64,000 nt of DNA from Nepenthes gracilis. Its lineage: Eukaryota > Streptophyta > Magnoliopsida > Caryophyllales > Nepenthaceae. The position numbers and the translations under genes were made by a program. The notes beneath the pieces were generated by a model. The model was not told the origin of the DNA. It saw only the letters and a list, made by a program, of their open reading frames with translations, and made no database searches. The stretch is taken from positions 3,838,001 to 3,902,000 of the forward strand of contig BSYO01000003.1 of the NCBI GenBank assembly GCA_033239525.1, in the 5' to 3' direction. Below are positions 1 to 10,700 of this stretch, in pieces; position 1 is the first letter of the stretch, and the number at the start of each line of letters is the position of its first letter.

Positions 1-649
1 ATGCCTTAAACCTTAATAGGCAACCTCAACGGTTGAACCTAAGACTGGGATAATATAGGATAAACTTCGAGCTTTGGCTAAAATAGCTTTTCTATAATGA
101 AGAGGTGATTTCCCCCAATTAAATGGGAATGTGTTACTGGATAATGGACGTTTCTGCTACTATTTGCTGCTTGTAAATAATGCAAGGAGTAATTATATAA
201 AGGCCATTTAAACAAAAACACACCCCAATTTACACTGTACGGGCACAAAGTATATTTCCCATAAAAAGCCAGAGACTTTAAGTCACCAGTATAACATTTT
301 GGTGATTATGATGCGCAGGTATGAACCATTGTTTGACAGGAAATTAGTGATTTACAGCACTTCTCCAATGCAAATCCCACCATATAAACAAACACAAAAG
401 GCTATAGTATTGTATAGGAAGGTACAAGTTTTAAATGCAGCATAAGTGCCCTTCCCACATATACTGCCTGTTAGTAATCACCACCTGGGGTAAATAATGG
501 CCCAGCCTCAAAAAAAAAAAAAAAAGACTAATTAATGCTGAGAAAAACAAATTCAGCCAGTTTAAGAAGAAATGTAAAATCAAATGTATCAACGAAGAAT
601 ATAAATTCATCACTGAATCTATGAAGTATAACTTACTTCAAAATGTGCA

Positions 650-880
650 CTGCCATAAGGCTGCAATTTCCATCCATCTCAAATACCCATCATCAGGCCT
701 CTTATTAAGGTGGCAATCAAAGTCCTTATGGCTTTGTATCATCTGTCACCCACCATCTTCCATGGGAAAAAAAATCACAATCTTTGGAGTGTCATTGTTA
801 GAGATTAAAATTCGGCCTGCCTCCTCTGGAATGCCCAAATCCTTGTCTTTATCAGGTTTTTCAACATTCAGATCACTGAA
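650..880 (-). pseudogene. Coding-like stretch of unknown identity, interrupted by a stop
   Basis: On the minus strand a frame with protein-like composition reads through about 75 codons. It includes the runs DLNVEKPDKDKDLGIPEEAG and KDFDCHLNKRPDDGYLRWME, separated by one in-frame TGA near 766. A possible acceptor (TTTCAG) precedes the first run at about 884. I do not recognise the protein. It lies downstream of the putative first exon at 1314-1343, so it could be a decayed or mis-phased internal exon of the same gene. It could also be chance. Confidence 0.2.
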
Positions 881-1313
881 ATTCCACTAATTGCAACTAC
901 AACAGCAGACTTTCCTCCAATTATGTTCTCAATTGATGGTTAGAGGTGAATTGAAAGCTAAACAGTAAAAGTTCTAAAGATTCTCTAAGAAAAAATATAG
1001 ATATCTCCTACATAATCCATAATGTGTATATACGAAAGTATCGACGTAATTTTATATAGTGATTTGATCTGAATGTTACATGAAGAACAAAAGTCAGATG
1101 ATGAAATGAGAAGACTTAGAATGTAAAAGATCATAATATGAATAATTTAACAGATTTGAATTCCTATATATCCACTCATATGATACTTCATTATATGATA
1201 GATATAAGATTCATCTATATAGATATCATGATCTACGTTCAGAAAGCCGTATACTTTAAAAAGGTTTGTACAATTTAAAAAAGAATTTTAATTGATCAAA
1301 AAGAAGAATCTAC

Positions 1314-1343
1314 CTTAATCGATATGCTCTTAGGCACGGCCAT
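1314..1343 (-). CDS. Putative short first coding exon (start MAVPKSISIK)
   Basis: On the minus strand an ATG at 1343 opens ten codons (MAVPKSISIK), followed directly by AAG|GTAGAT, a plausible splice donor at 1313-1312. An earlier overlapping ATG four bases upstream gives only a five-codon ORF. The exon sits about 80 bp downstream of a convincing TATA/telo-box promoter. Very short first exons behind a telo-box are common in plant genes for translation components. I cannot identify a matching second exon within 1-1300, so the product is unknown and the exon itself is tentative. Confidence 0.3.
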
Positions 1344-1404
1344 ACATAACTCTCTTTGAGAAATTGAGGACCAAGATCAGAGTAAAAACCCTGAGAAAAG
1401 CACA

Positions 1405-1426
1405 AAACCCTAACCCAATATTTATA
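1405..1426 (-). promoter_or_regulatory. TATA box plus telo-box
   Basis: The minus strand carries TATAAATA at 1426-1419, followed six bases later by TTAGGGTTT (telo-box, 1413-1405) and a second GGGTTTTT at about 1391. The telo-box is a known plant promoter element, frequent near the start sites of ribosomal-protein and translation genes. The order TATA, telo-box, leader, ATG (1343) is what a minus-strand gene start would show. Confidence 0.45.
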
Positions 1427-1497
1427 TCTTTGGAAGGGAAACTGATCCTTAACAGTGCAACTTCCACTCACGCAAAAAAAAGAGCAATGTGTTATCG

Positions 1498-1639
1498 TCC
1501 TCCACTAACTTAGCTCCGTGACATTTTAAGGAGAATGATTGAGTGATAAAAAATGAGGACGAAGAACACGATCATTGAACACAAGATAAAATTTCAGCCC
1601 TTATTTTTTATTGCTCATGTCTGAGTCTTAGTGGGAGGA
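1498..1639. repeat. Imperfect fold-back (hairpin-like) sequence
   Basis: TCCTCCACTAA at 1498-1508 pairs with TTAGTGGGAGGA at 1628-1639. Further inside, TGAGTGATAAAAAATGAGG (1540-1558) pairs with the complement of 1599-1617. The arms are unequal in length, so this is an imperfect inverted repeat, possibly a degraded MITE. No target duplication was identified. Confidence 0.35.
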
Positions 1640-1659
1640 TTAGGTCCTAAAAACAAAAT

Positions 1660-3400
1660 AATACTCCCCAGAATTTCTTTAGCCCGCTGCGGTCAGAGTT
1701 AGTCTCACGTGAGAATTTGGAGGGTTACTAGAATTATTTTTTAAGATAATTCTAAATTTATTTATAATATTATAATATTAAAATCATATTATTTTATAAT
1801 ATTGTAATATAAAAGTAAGTATTATAAATTTATTTAAATTTATATTTAATTTTTTTAAAAAAATTTGAAATCGTTTTATTTTCTTTCATCATTTTTGTTC
1901 CTTTTTCATAGAAGTTATAGAATTTATATGAAAAAAAATTAATTAATTAATTTTTTTGGATGCCTCATATAAATTCAAATGTTATAGAAAGTTATAAAGC
2001 CTCATTTAAACTCAAATCTAAAAAATTACCTACTTATAATACAACAAAATTGATAAGCAATTTTTCTTTTATATCGTAAGAAAATGACCAGTTATCTAAT
2101 AATATAAATATTATTTTATCAAAAATAGATTAATTAAATATAATATATAATAAAATTATATAGAATTATAACTTTTATTTATTTTAATAAATTATTTAAT
2201 ATATATTATATTATTATTATCTTTTAAAAAATAAAAATTAAAAAAAGTCTAAAATTATAAAAGCAGTCTTTCTTTCTTTCTTTTTTTTATTTAAGAGACT
2301 CTAATTTACTAAAAATAAGAAAAACATATTCCAATTTCTATTTGTTTTTCATATTTTAAGTTTTAATTTTATTTTCATTTTATATTTTTACAATACCCTT
2401 AACTAAATTAAACACATTATAAGTTATACAGTAATACTCACAAACATTAAAAATTATAAAAATTTTTAAAATTATAAGAATATAAAAGATTTATTTCTAA
2501 TGTATTATGACATGTATGTATTTGCACAATATTCAAACAAGCAAACTTATAACCGTTTTAAAGAAAAAAATTTTATGCTGATAATTATCTTGATATTATC
2601 TTTTAAAAAGCTAGAACTTGCCCAAATTTTTATAGCTTCCACCAACACTATTCTCATTGAAATTCAAGATTTTAGATATACCATCTTGAATTCATAAGGT
2701 TTTAACAATTTATCAAAAGATCTCTTTAATAAGATTTTTTTATAATGTCAAAAAAAACATCTAGTGAAAAGATCTCTTTAAATTCAAATTTTTATAACAA
2801 ATTGAATTGACAAGAAATCAATTCTTACGAACAAATATAACTTTAAATTTTATGATGGACAGTGTATCTATGAGATACGATAATTAAAATGTTAAATTTT
2901 GTTTAGATTTAGGCTTATTGAGGTCTATACATTGTATCATTTTACAATTACTTGACCTTTCTTATCGTAATATGATCATAATATTACTTTACTTTTCACA
3001 ATCAGTAAATTCACAATTGTATATTTTAACTAATGATTAATTTATACTTAGGTTACAAAGATTGCACTACAAAGGGGCCATTTGTTTGAGAAGCTGCCTA
3101 ATTTTTTTGAACTTTTTTGTATGATTACTTTTCAAAAATACTACTTTAGAGTAGATGAGATGAGCAGCTGGACCTATCTTGGATTCACAAAGAACGGGCA
3201 ATTTTTTTATGTTCCGGGCTAAAATTAGCATTATTGTTATACCACTAGCAAGCCAATTTCAAAGGTAAAATATAAATATTTTTGGAAAATATAAAAAATA
3301 TTTTTAAAATATCTTATTAAAAAAATTTATCAAATATTATGTAAATTTGATTATTATTCTTCCTCTTTTTCTTGTCCCAAAAAAAAAAAAAAAATCCTTG
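1660..3400. other. AT-rich intergenic DNA, no gene seen
   Basis: Very AT-rich sequence with many short homopolymer runs and stops in all frames. No domain, terminal repeat or RNA gene was recognised. Confidence 0.6.
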
Positions 3401-3404
3401 ACCA

Positions 3405-3975
3405 TCCGGTATGATGTTCGGTTACTTAGGGCTTTTCTTCTTCTTTTTCTTCTTCTTCCGAAAAAAAAAAAAGAGAAAGAAGCGATTTGGCCATGCGGGC
3501 ATCGCTTGTCTTCATGTTCTCCTGTCGACGTCTGGTTGGCTACTCCCTTTGGCGCGGACGTTCGGATCCTTGACATGGCGACGGCTCCGGGAGCGGATCT
3601 ATCCTTGGTTTTTTTGCCGATTGATATGACGAGTTGGATTTCAATACTGACTTGTTGGGGGAGGGTTATCTTTCCTGGATCAGGTTGATTTGCTGCCGAT
3701 GCGGGGTGGGCTACTCTTCATGTTCTACTACATCGTCTGATCTGTATGATGTTTGTTCTCCTGCCGTCGCATGAATGGCTTTTTTCCGTTGTTTAGTTTT
3801 GCAAGTATATCGCTACAAGAGTTTGTTTTTGTTTTCTCCTTACAATCTTGTATTTCTCGGCTCAGGATATGCCCTAGCGTATTTGTTTATCTCAAATCTA
3901 TTTGGAGATTGAATATCTGATTTGTATTCTTTTATTTTTATTAATATATTTTAATTACTTATCAAAAAAAATTAT
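3405..3975 (+). mobile_element. LINE-type retroposon 3' end (copy I)
   Basis: A GC-richer block in AT-rich DNA ends in a T-rich tract, then ATTACTTATC and a short poly(A), the usual look of a plant LINE 3' end. Its last 110 bases (from about 3863) match, in reverse complement, a block at 49244-49368: a GGATATGCCCTAG-like motif, then a TTTGGAGAT-like motif, then T-rich DNA and an A tail. No endonuclease or reverse transcriptase is visible, so only a truncated 3' portion is present. The 5' limit is approximate. Confidence 0.45.
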
Positions 3976-4425
3976 ATAAAAATTTATTAATATAAATTAA
4001 TAAATAAAATATTATATTATTTAAAAATATAAGAAATCTAAATAGCATCCCTCATCTGAACTACACTCCTCAAGTCTCATAATATTATAGTCTCGTGCAT
4101 TAGACTCTCTGTCCTACCCTGTTTGGTCACCTGCTTGGTCAGTCGCAATGTGTGGGTTTCCATACAAATACGAAAATTATCCTTTTTTTAAGATGAACCC
4201 ACCAAATTGATTATATTTTAATTAATCCCAACAAAATCTCAAATTTTCATTTTGACACCAACCCAATCTAATTAGCTGAGAAAGAGCTCGAATGCTTCTG
4301 CAATTCCTTAAGAATTTACAAATAAAATGAATATTTATCCACATATATACTCATTCCTTCGTTTCACACAGCTTTACAGCTTCAAGAGACGCCGGAAAAA
4401 AAAAAAAAAAAACAGACAGAGGTGG
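3976..4425. other. 3' flank of the receptor kinase gene
   Basis: Downstream side of the minus-strand kinase gene and probably its 3' UTR. There is an A-run at 4396-4411 close to the stop codon. No polyadenylation signal could be assigned with confidence. Confidence 0.35.
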
Positions 4426-4740
4426 TCACCTGGGGCCGGAGAGCACCATAGCTTCAACGACGAGCGCTGAATCTTCTATGTAGTCGGAGTAGCGTTGAGG
4501 CAGATTCTCCCCGGAACTGGCGCTCGGAGTGTCGACTTTCTGGGAGGCTTCCCATTTATCGGCCAAGCCATCGCCTTCCAACATCCTCAGCACTTTCGAC
4601 ATCTTTGGCCGATGAGACGGATTGAACTGCGTGCATATAAGAGCGACCTGAGCCATTTCTTCCAGTTCAAGATGGTCGAAGTTCTTCAAATTTTTATCTA
4701 CTATTTGGCCAAGCTTTCCTTCACGATGCAGCTTCCTCAC
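4426..4740 (-). CDS. LRR-RLK exon 11: kinase C-lobe and C-terminal tail
   Basis: Follows acceptor TTTGCAG at 4747-4741 in phase 0. Encodes [18 protein letters not shown] and onward, including [20 protein letters not shown], the conserved kinase subdomain XI, then the tail with [17 protein letters not shown]. The stop is TGA at 4428-4426. It is separated from exon 10 by the 8.5-kb intron. Confidence 0.92.
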   Translation of the reverse strand: MRKLHREGKLGQIVDKNLKNFDHLELEEMAQVALICTQFNPSHRPKMSKVLRMLEGDGLADKWEASQKVDTPSASSGENLPQRYSDYIEDSALVVEAMVLSGPR

Positions 4741-7700
4741 CTGCAAATGTATTATCAACTTAGTGTTAGAATCTGCCAACCTAAATTTTGTCTCGCAAAG
4801 TCGACAACAAATCCATACCAAAATTAATTACTGAATCATTTATTTGAATATGTGAAGAGAACAAATAACAATACACATTTACAAGAAAATTTTTTTAGCA
4901 CAATGAATATACGAACTTTTATGTAAAACTTTATTTTAGAATGAAGAAAAATTTATAATCCGAAATCTGTTCAATATAATGGCTCCGGTTATAATGAAAT
5001 CACCACAAACACCTTTAAATTTACAACAAAATATAGAAAAACTGAGTAAAGAACAACAAGATAAATGAAATTACTCATAAAAATATTTTATATTATGACT
5101 AGAATAGTATACCTCAAATGATGAAGACCGAAACATGATTACACAGTTAATAATAGATAAATTTTTATCATTCTCTTCTCCCTTTCTTTATTAATTCGGC
5201 ATTCAAAGTATTTTGAATAATAAATACATAAGTTGCTTTAAAATAGAATAAAAATACTTAAAAATATGATTAGCGTTCGAACACTAAGAGAAAAGCTTTC
5301 ATATGCACATCAAGTACAGTAATTACATTTACTCGTGCACATCCACAATTTAGACATTCGTCGGGGGTTGCAATTTTGTCCGAGCTAACACATTGGTCAA
5401 TTAGGCATGCAATAGTTACGCTTCCGCAACAACAACAAAATATATATATATACAAAAGAGCATGAAACTCACAAGACGGAGATTTACCGTGACACTTACG
5501 CATCTGAATGCAAAAGGTTACTAACATTGTTTGGCTTGTATATTTTTAAATGAAGGAGTAGAAGAATGTTTCAAGTTGAAATTCTTATAGTCGTAACGAG
5601 GGATCATATATACCATGTCTTTTACTTTATAAAATACCTTTTGTTTTAGTATGCTGCTAGTGCAAATCAAACATGCATTTTAGGCACTTGTTGAGTTTTT
5701 GATAAATTTATTATGAATTCCACAATCAATAAATGAGTTATCTAGATATTTGTGTGTTTTTGTGCAATGATTCACTTGAGCGAAAATTGAAATGGCATAA
5801 GAGATCGATGCCTAACAGACACATAAAGGAAAGCTCATGTGTGGATAACATTATTATGCATGCTTGAGACTTGCTTAGGGTGGCACACATGAGCCAATTT
5901 CAATGGGAACAAAAAGATAGCTTTTACTATTGATGTTCAAACTCCAAATTTGGCATTTGAAAACTAGCCTTAGACATAAAAATTTTGTATGATTTCTAGG
6001 TCTAAGAAAGAGTGCATTTCAACATAAATGGCACCACAAGAAAGAAGAGAAGAGAAAAATGAGAGAAATGAGAGATATTCGATATCCAATTTAGGTTTGA
6101 TTCGAGTTTTATACTTTAATAAGGTCAGTTACGTTATTTTTATTTTTATTTTTAAACGTATTATCATTTAATTACTTAATTTCTCAATATATTTTTTTTA
6201 GTGAGTTGTTAGATGTATCATGATTGTATTTAACCGATCATTCATAAGGGTTGTCATGAAGGGATTTAAAGGAGGTTATACTTGTAATTGAATAGTTTTA
6301 TAGTGATTTTTTCTAAAATTTATCTTGTAATTTTTTATTAATTATGAATGATTTTTTTACACTAAATACTATTGTATAATATTTTATATTTGATTGCATG
6401 ATTATTATTCCTTATATTCTCATGGTATTTGGGAGTTAATAATTAATGAGGGAATTTGGATGTTTGTTTTTATTGGGCCAGTTGCGTATATATTTTGTAA
6501 ATCCTAACAAATAGTATCAAAGAGTATATTTTTCAGAGAGTAAAAATCATATTTGATGGCATCGTTATCGAAAGATTTCCCATTCCATATGAGTAATTTA
6601 ACCAATAAAATAATTTTATTCTTTGACAAAAAAAGAATATAATGTGTTTTGATCCAAAAAAATGGTCAAAGTATTGAGAAAAAAAGAGAACAAGTTGAAA
6701 AACCTGAAGGATGATAAATAGTAAGACATGAGGGATATTACTAATTATACAATTAAGTTATATATTTTGGATAATATCTTCGAAAGGTCATCAGTTTGTC
6801 AGATCCAATGAAAGTTTAGATGAAACTTGAGGGATAATACCAGTTTAAGTACTTAATGACGTAATTATATGTCAAAAAGAAAATTTATGGCCTTCAATTG
6901 TTGGATGAAAGAAACTTTGATAGGCATTTGGACGAGTTTAACTAAATTTTAACGTAAATATTCTCACTCAATAAGAAGATCAAGGAGAAGGACAAGATAT
7001 TGGCATTGCTAACTTTATTCCTAGCCTTATACAATCACATTATCACAATACTATTAGTCAAAAAGAATACGTTCAGTTATGCTAAAGTCATCATTTTTTT
7101 ACTAATGAATCAGTTCAAAGTGGAAGTAAAGTAATTAGGTTTCAAGAGAACTATGTGTCTTATTGTTTAATAGCAGTCTGAGACACAGGAGATTGAGGAA
7201 GGTGGCAAGTAGAAGATGAACAATAATCGGTCTAATTTTAAGGACATCAAATGTTATCATTGTAATAAGAATGACCATATGAAGCGGGATTATGCCAAGG
7301 AGAAATAGGAAAAGCTGGGTGGAAGTAAGCAACAAGAGAAGAGGATCATAATGATATTTATTTGACCTCTATTACTACTTACGAAGATCTTTTTGTTATT
7401 TACGCGATGAAAACAAAGAGCTTCACAAGTCACAAAATGAGTTAAATGATGGATATCGGACCCTCCCTTAATATGATATTGAAGAAGTCTTTTATCGCAT
7501 ATACATCATAGACTACAAAATATTAGGATAGGAAATAATGACTCAATGAAGGTAGTTGACATTGAGGGCGTTAGATTTTGGACAAGTAATGGGATGAAGC
7601 TCATGTTGAAGAGATGCACCCAACATGCTTCAAATATGAAATTGAATTTGATTTTAACCATTAAGTTCGTTGAGGAGGGCTTTTGCACAACATTTGGCAA

Positions 7701-10700
7701 TGGTAAATGGAAGCTCACTGGAAGTTCCATGATTGTGAAGGGAAAGTAGCCTTCAAGTTGATACTTGATTAAGGCTTTGATTTTCAAGAAAAATGCCATG
7801 GTAACCAATGAGAGATTTGGTTAAAGTAGTGAAAAAAGGCTTGGCAGAAATGTCAAGACGAGCGATCCTACGGTTGTTTAAGCACCAAAGGGGAGTTGTA
7901 GTACTATGGGTATCTCAATGGGGTAGAAGAATGTGTCATTCAAGTTTGCGAAGGCCAACATTAAAATTCTCATGGAGGGAAAGTTCCCAAGGAATAAGAG
8001 ATGACGATTACCGAAGAAGCGAGAGGTCTCCCACAAGATCTTGAAAGAATTTATTAGATATTATAGCATTTCTTCGCGAGTCTTGTATCAAATGAACAGA
8101 TCATCTGAAATCCACTCGATTTTGGTACAAGGATTTGCCAAAGTAAGTGATTGAAGTTGCATAGGAGACAGTACTTTGGATGCATGGGAGGAGCTCATGT
8201 GTGGGTAATAGTGTTGGGCATACCTGATGAACGCCTAAAGTGGCGCACATGTGCCAATTCTAGTAAAATTTTTACCTCTGATATTTGAACACCAGCCTTG
8301 ATTATTAAAAGCCTACACAATTTTTAGATAAAAAGGAAATATTTTGAGATAATGACACCACACAAAAGAGGAAAAAAGAGAAAAAGAGAGATAATATTAT
8401 TCAGTTGATATCCGATTTAAGTTTCATTTTTTGCATAACTTAGTGTGCTATTCTATTGTTGAATCTAAGATGTATTATTATTTGATCACTCGATATATTC
8501 TTCTCTAATAAATTGTTAGACGTGTTAAAAGTCTATTTAATCAATCACTCACACCAATTATTGTAAAGGAATCTCATAGACACTTGTATTTATAATTGAA
8601 CACTTTTATAATAATTTTTTTTATAATTTATCACTTAATTTTTATATTGGTCAATAAAGGTTTTTCACATATAATATTACCATGTAACTTTTTATACTCA
8701 ATTGCGTGATTATTGTTTTTTATATTCTCATGATATTTAGTGTCCAACAAATGGCATAAGGATTTAGGATTCGTTTCCATTACCCTAATTGTGTGTGTAT
8801 TTTACAAATCCCAACATTACAACATGTCAATTACAGATCGACGTGGCTTATTTGGTATTATTTTGTATGATTTTTTTTTCAATAAATATAACTTTTAATA
8901 TCTACTATCAATTGACGGACCTCCCTAATGATAAAATAGTAAATATCCAAATGGACACAACTAGTCAGAAGAAGTGTTACCACATTCTATAAAAGACAGT
9001 TTGGATTAATTTTCAAAGGATACCAAAACCCACATTAGTTGATACGTGCACGGACAGAGACAGCACTGGTAAGTGAGGCGTGCACAGACAGAGACAGCAC
9101 TGGTAAGTGAGGCACGAGGGCGAAAGAAAAGAAGGAGATCGGGAAGGGGAGTTCAGCAGAGAAGACGAAGGGATAGAGGGAGAATAAGAGCGTAAGAGGG
9201 AGAGAGCAAAGGAACAACAAACAGGGGAAAGGAGAAAGAGATTGAGAGGGAAGGGAAAAGGGAGGCAAAGTGATTGAGACAGGGAGAGAATATCAGTGGG
9301 AAAAGGGAAAATACATCTCTATTCCTCCAGTACGGTACAGCCTTGTTTATATAGTATACTAACCAACCACTAAATATAACAACCCAACTAAACAAATCAA
9401 CTGAGTATAACAAACCAACTAATCATGGACAGTAAATGTGTAAGTGTAAGGAATGGAAAGCCTAACAAAATTCACTCATTTACTTAATATATTTTTCTAA
9501 GTTTAAAAGGCGGTTGGACGGCCCAAACGGTGAGTAAACTTTCGAGTGTGTATCGCTGAGTTCATAAAATTGCTATCACCTTCAAAATAACATTGTCCTA
9601 AAGGTTGAACGGAAAAACAAAATGAAGAAGTGGTACCACTGTTTCTCGACTCTATCCTCCTCCTTGACAGTTGAATGCTCTAGGACCTCCGATGAACCTA
9701 TTTAGATTCCAAAGCTTGAGCATGGTTTTCCCAGCCTGCGGCGGACCCTTAAAGAGACAAGCTTTGGTGGGGAGTGCATGTAACTCACAATGGACGATTG
9801 AACCATAGGACAAAACCTAGCTCTTGAGCAGCGGGAAGTTGGGGTTTCCGACAGAGTTGCTGATATAATTGGGTCCGCCGGAGATGGTATGTGTGGGGGC
9901 ATGGGACTCGACACAAGGGGGGTAGATTGGGACATGTCCCAATTGGGTATATGAAGTTGCCCATCCACAAACTGTTGTACGCACCATGGACCACGTGGCG
10001 GCCTTGCAACCAAAATGTGCCCTTCGGATCGCCGGAGAGATCAGTGCACTAGAAATCATTCCCAACACGACCACGAGAAATGGCTTGTGTTCCAAGCAGG
10101 AGCGGTGTGGTGCCTTTGCTAGCAGGGAGGCTGACAGCAAAGCCCATACTCATGCATAGCCTCATAGCTTTAGAGTGTTGGCATTGTGCTCCACAATGCA
10201 GGGCGCAGAACCTTCCATAGCAACCAGTAGACCCCTCGATATCATCATCACTAGAGACCACCATTCCCGGTTCCCTCGATTCTGACTCCAAGAACTCATG
10301 GATGCTGTTTCCTCTTCTTTCAAAGAATTCAGCTTCTAGATAAATTTCTTGAGCTTCCAAAGTTGAGTATCCACTCAGTTCATAAACTTCCATTGAGCCT
10401 AAAGGATATTCTGATTTGGTTTCAGTTTCAGCAGAATGTGAGGGCATTAAAGCATCATCCCTGAGCTCTAAATTAGCTTGCGACGGCTGCCATTCTAGCC
10501 AAAACTTTTCATTCTCTTTCTTCAATACTGCAGCATTGTTTTCAATTTGCTCAGGTTGTTGGATCACGACCTAACCCTTTCGGAACTGGTGCACAAGGTA
10601 CTGTCCCATTGCAAGTGCATATAGATAGCTGCTATCATGGCCACAATACACCAACATAGAAGACCTCCTGAGAACATTCCTGGGCTGCTTCGAAGGCTCC

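Larger units (their letters stand above)
5690..8815 (+). mobile_element. Degenerate Copia LTR element in intron 10 of the LRR-RLK
   Basis: Two diverged LTR-like blocks (about 5690-6509 and 8150-8815) share a purine-rich tract, the run GATATCC near 6080 and 8409, and the same ending (CTCATGGTATTTGGG-like, then AAATCC(C/T)AACA). Right after the first is AATAGTATCAAAGAGT, a decayed form of the initiator-Met primer site TGGTATCAGAGC. Between them are gag and protease remnants but no reverse transcriptase. It lies antisense to the host gene. Outer borders are approximate, and no target duplication could be fixed. Confidence 0.7.

Noticed and set aside
1405..1413. AAACCCTAA as telomeric repeat
   Set aside because: It is a single copy beside a TATA box, so it fits a promoter telo-box rather than interstitial telomere.
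3337..3688. Overlapping frames rich in Lys/Arg or Phe/Leu
   Set aside because: They are products of poly(A)/poly(T) and TTC repeats at the LINE-like tail.
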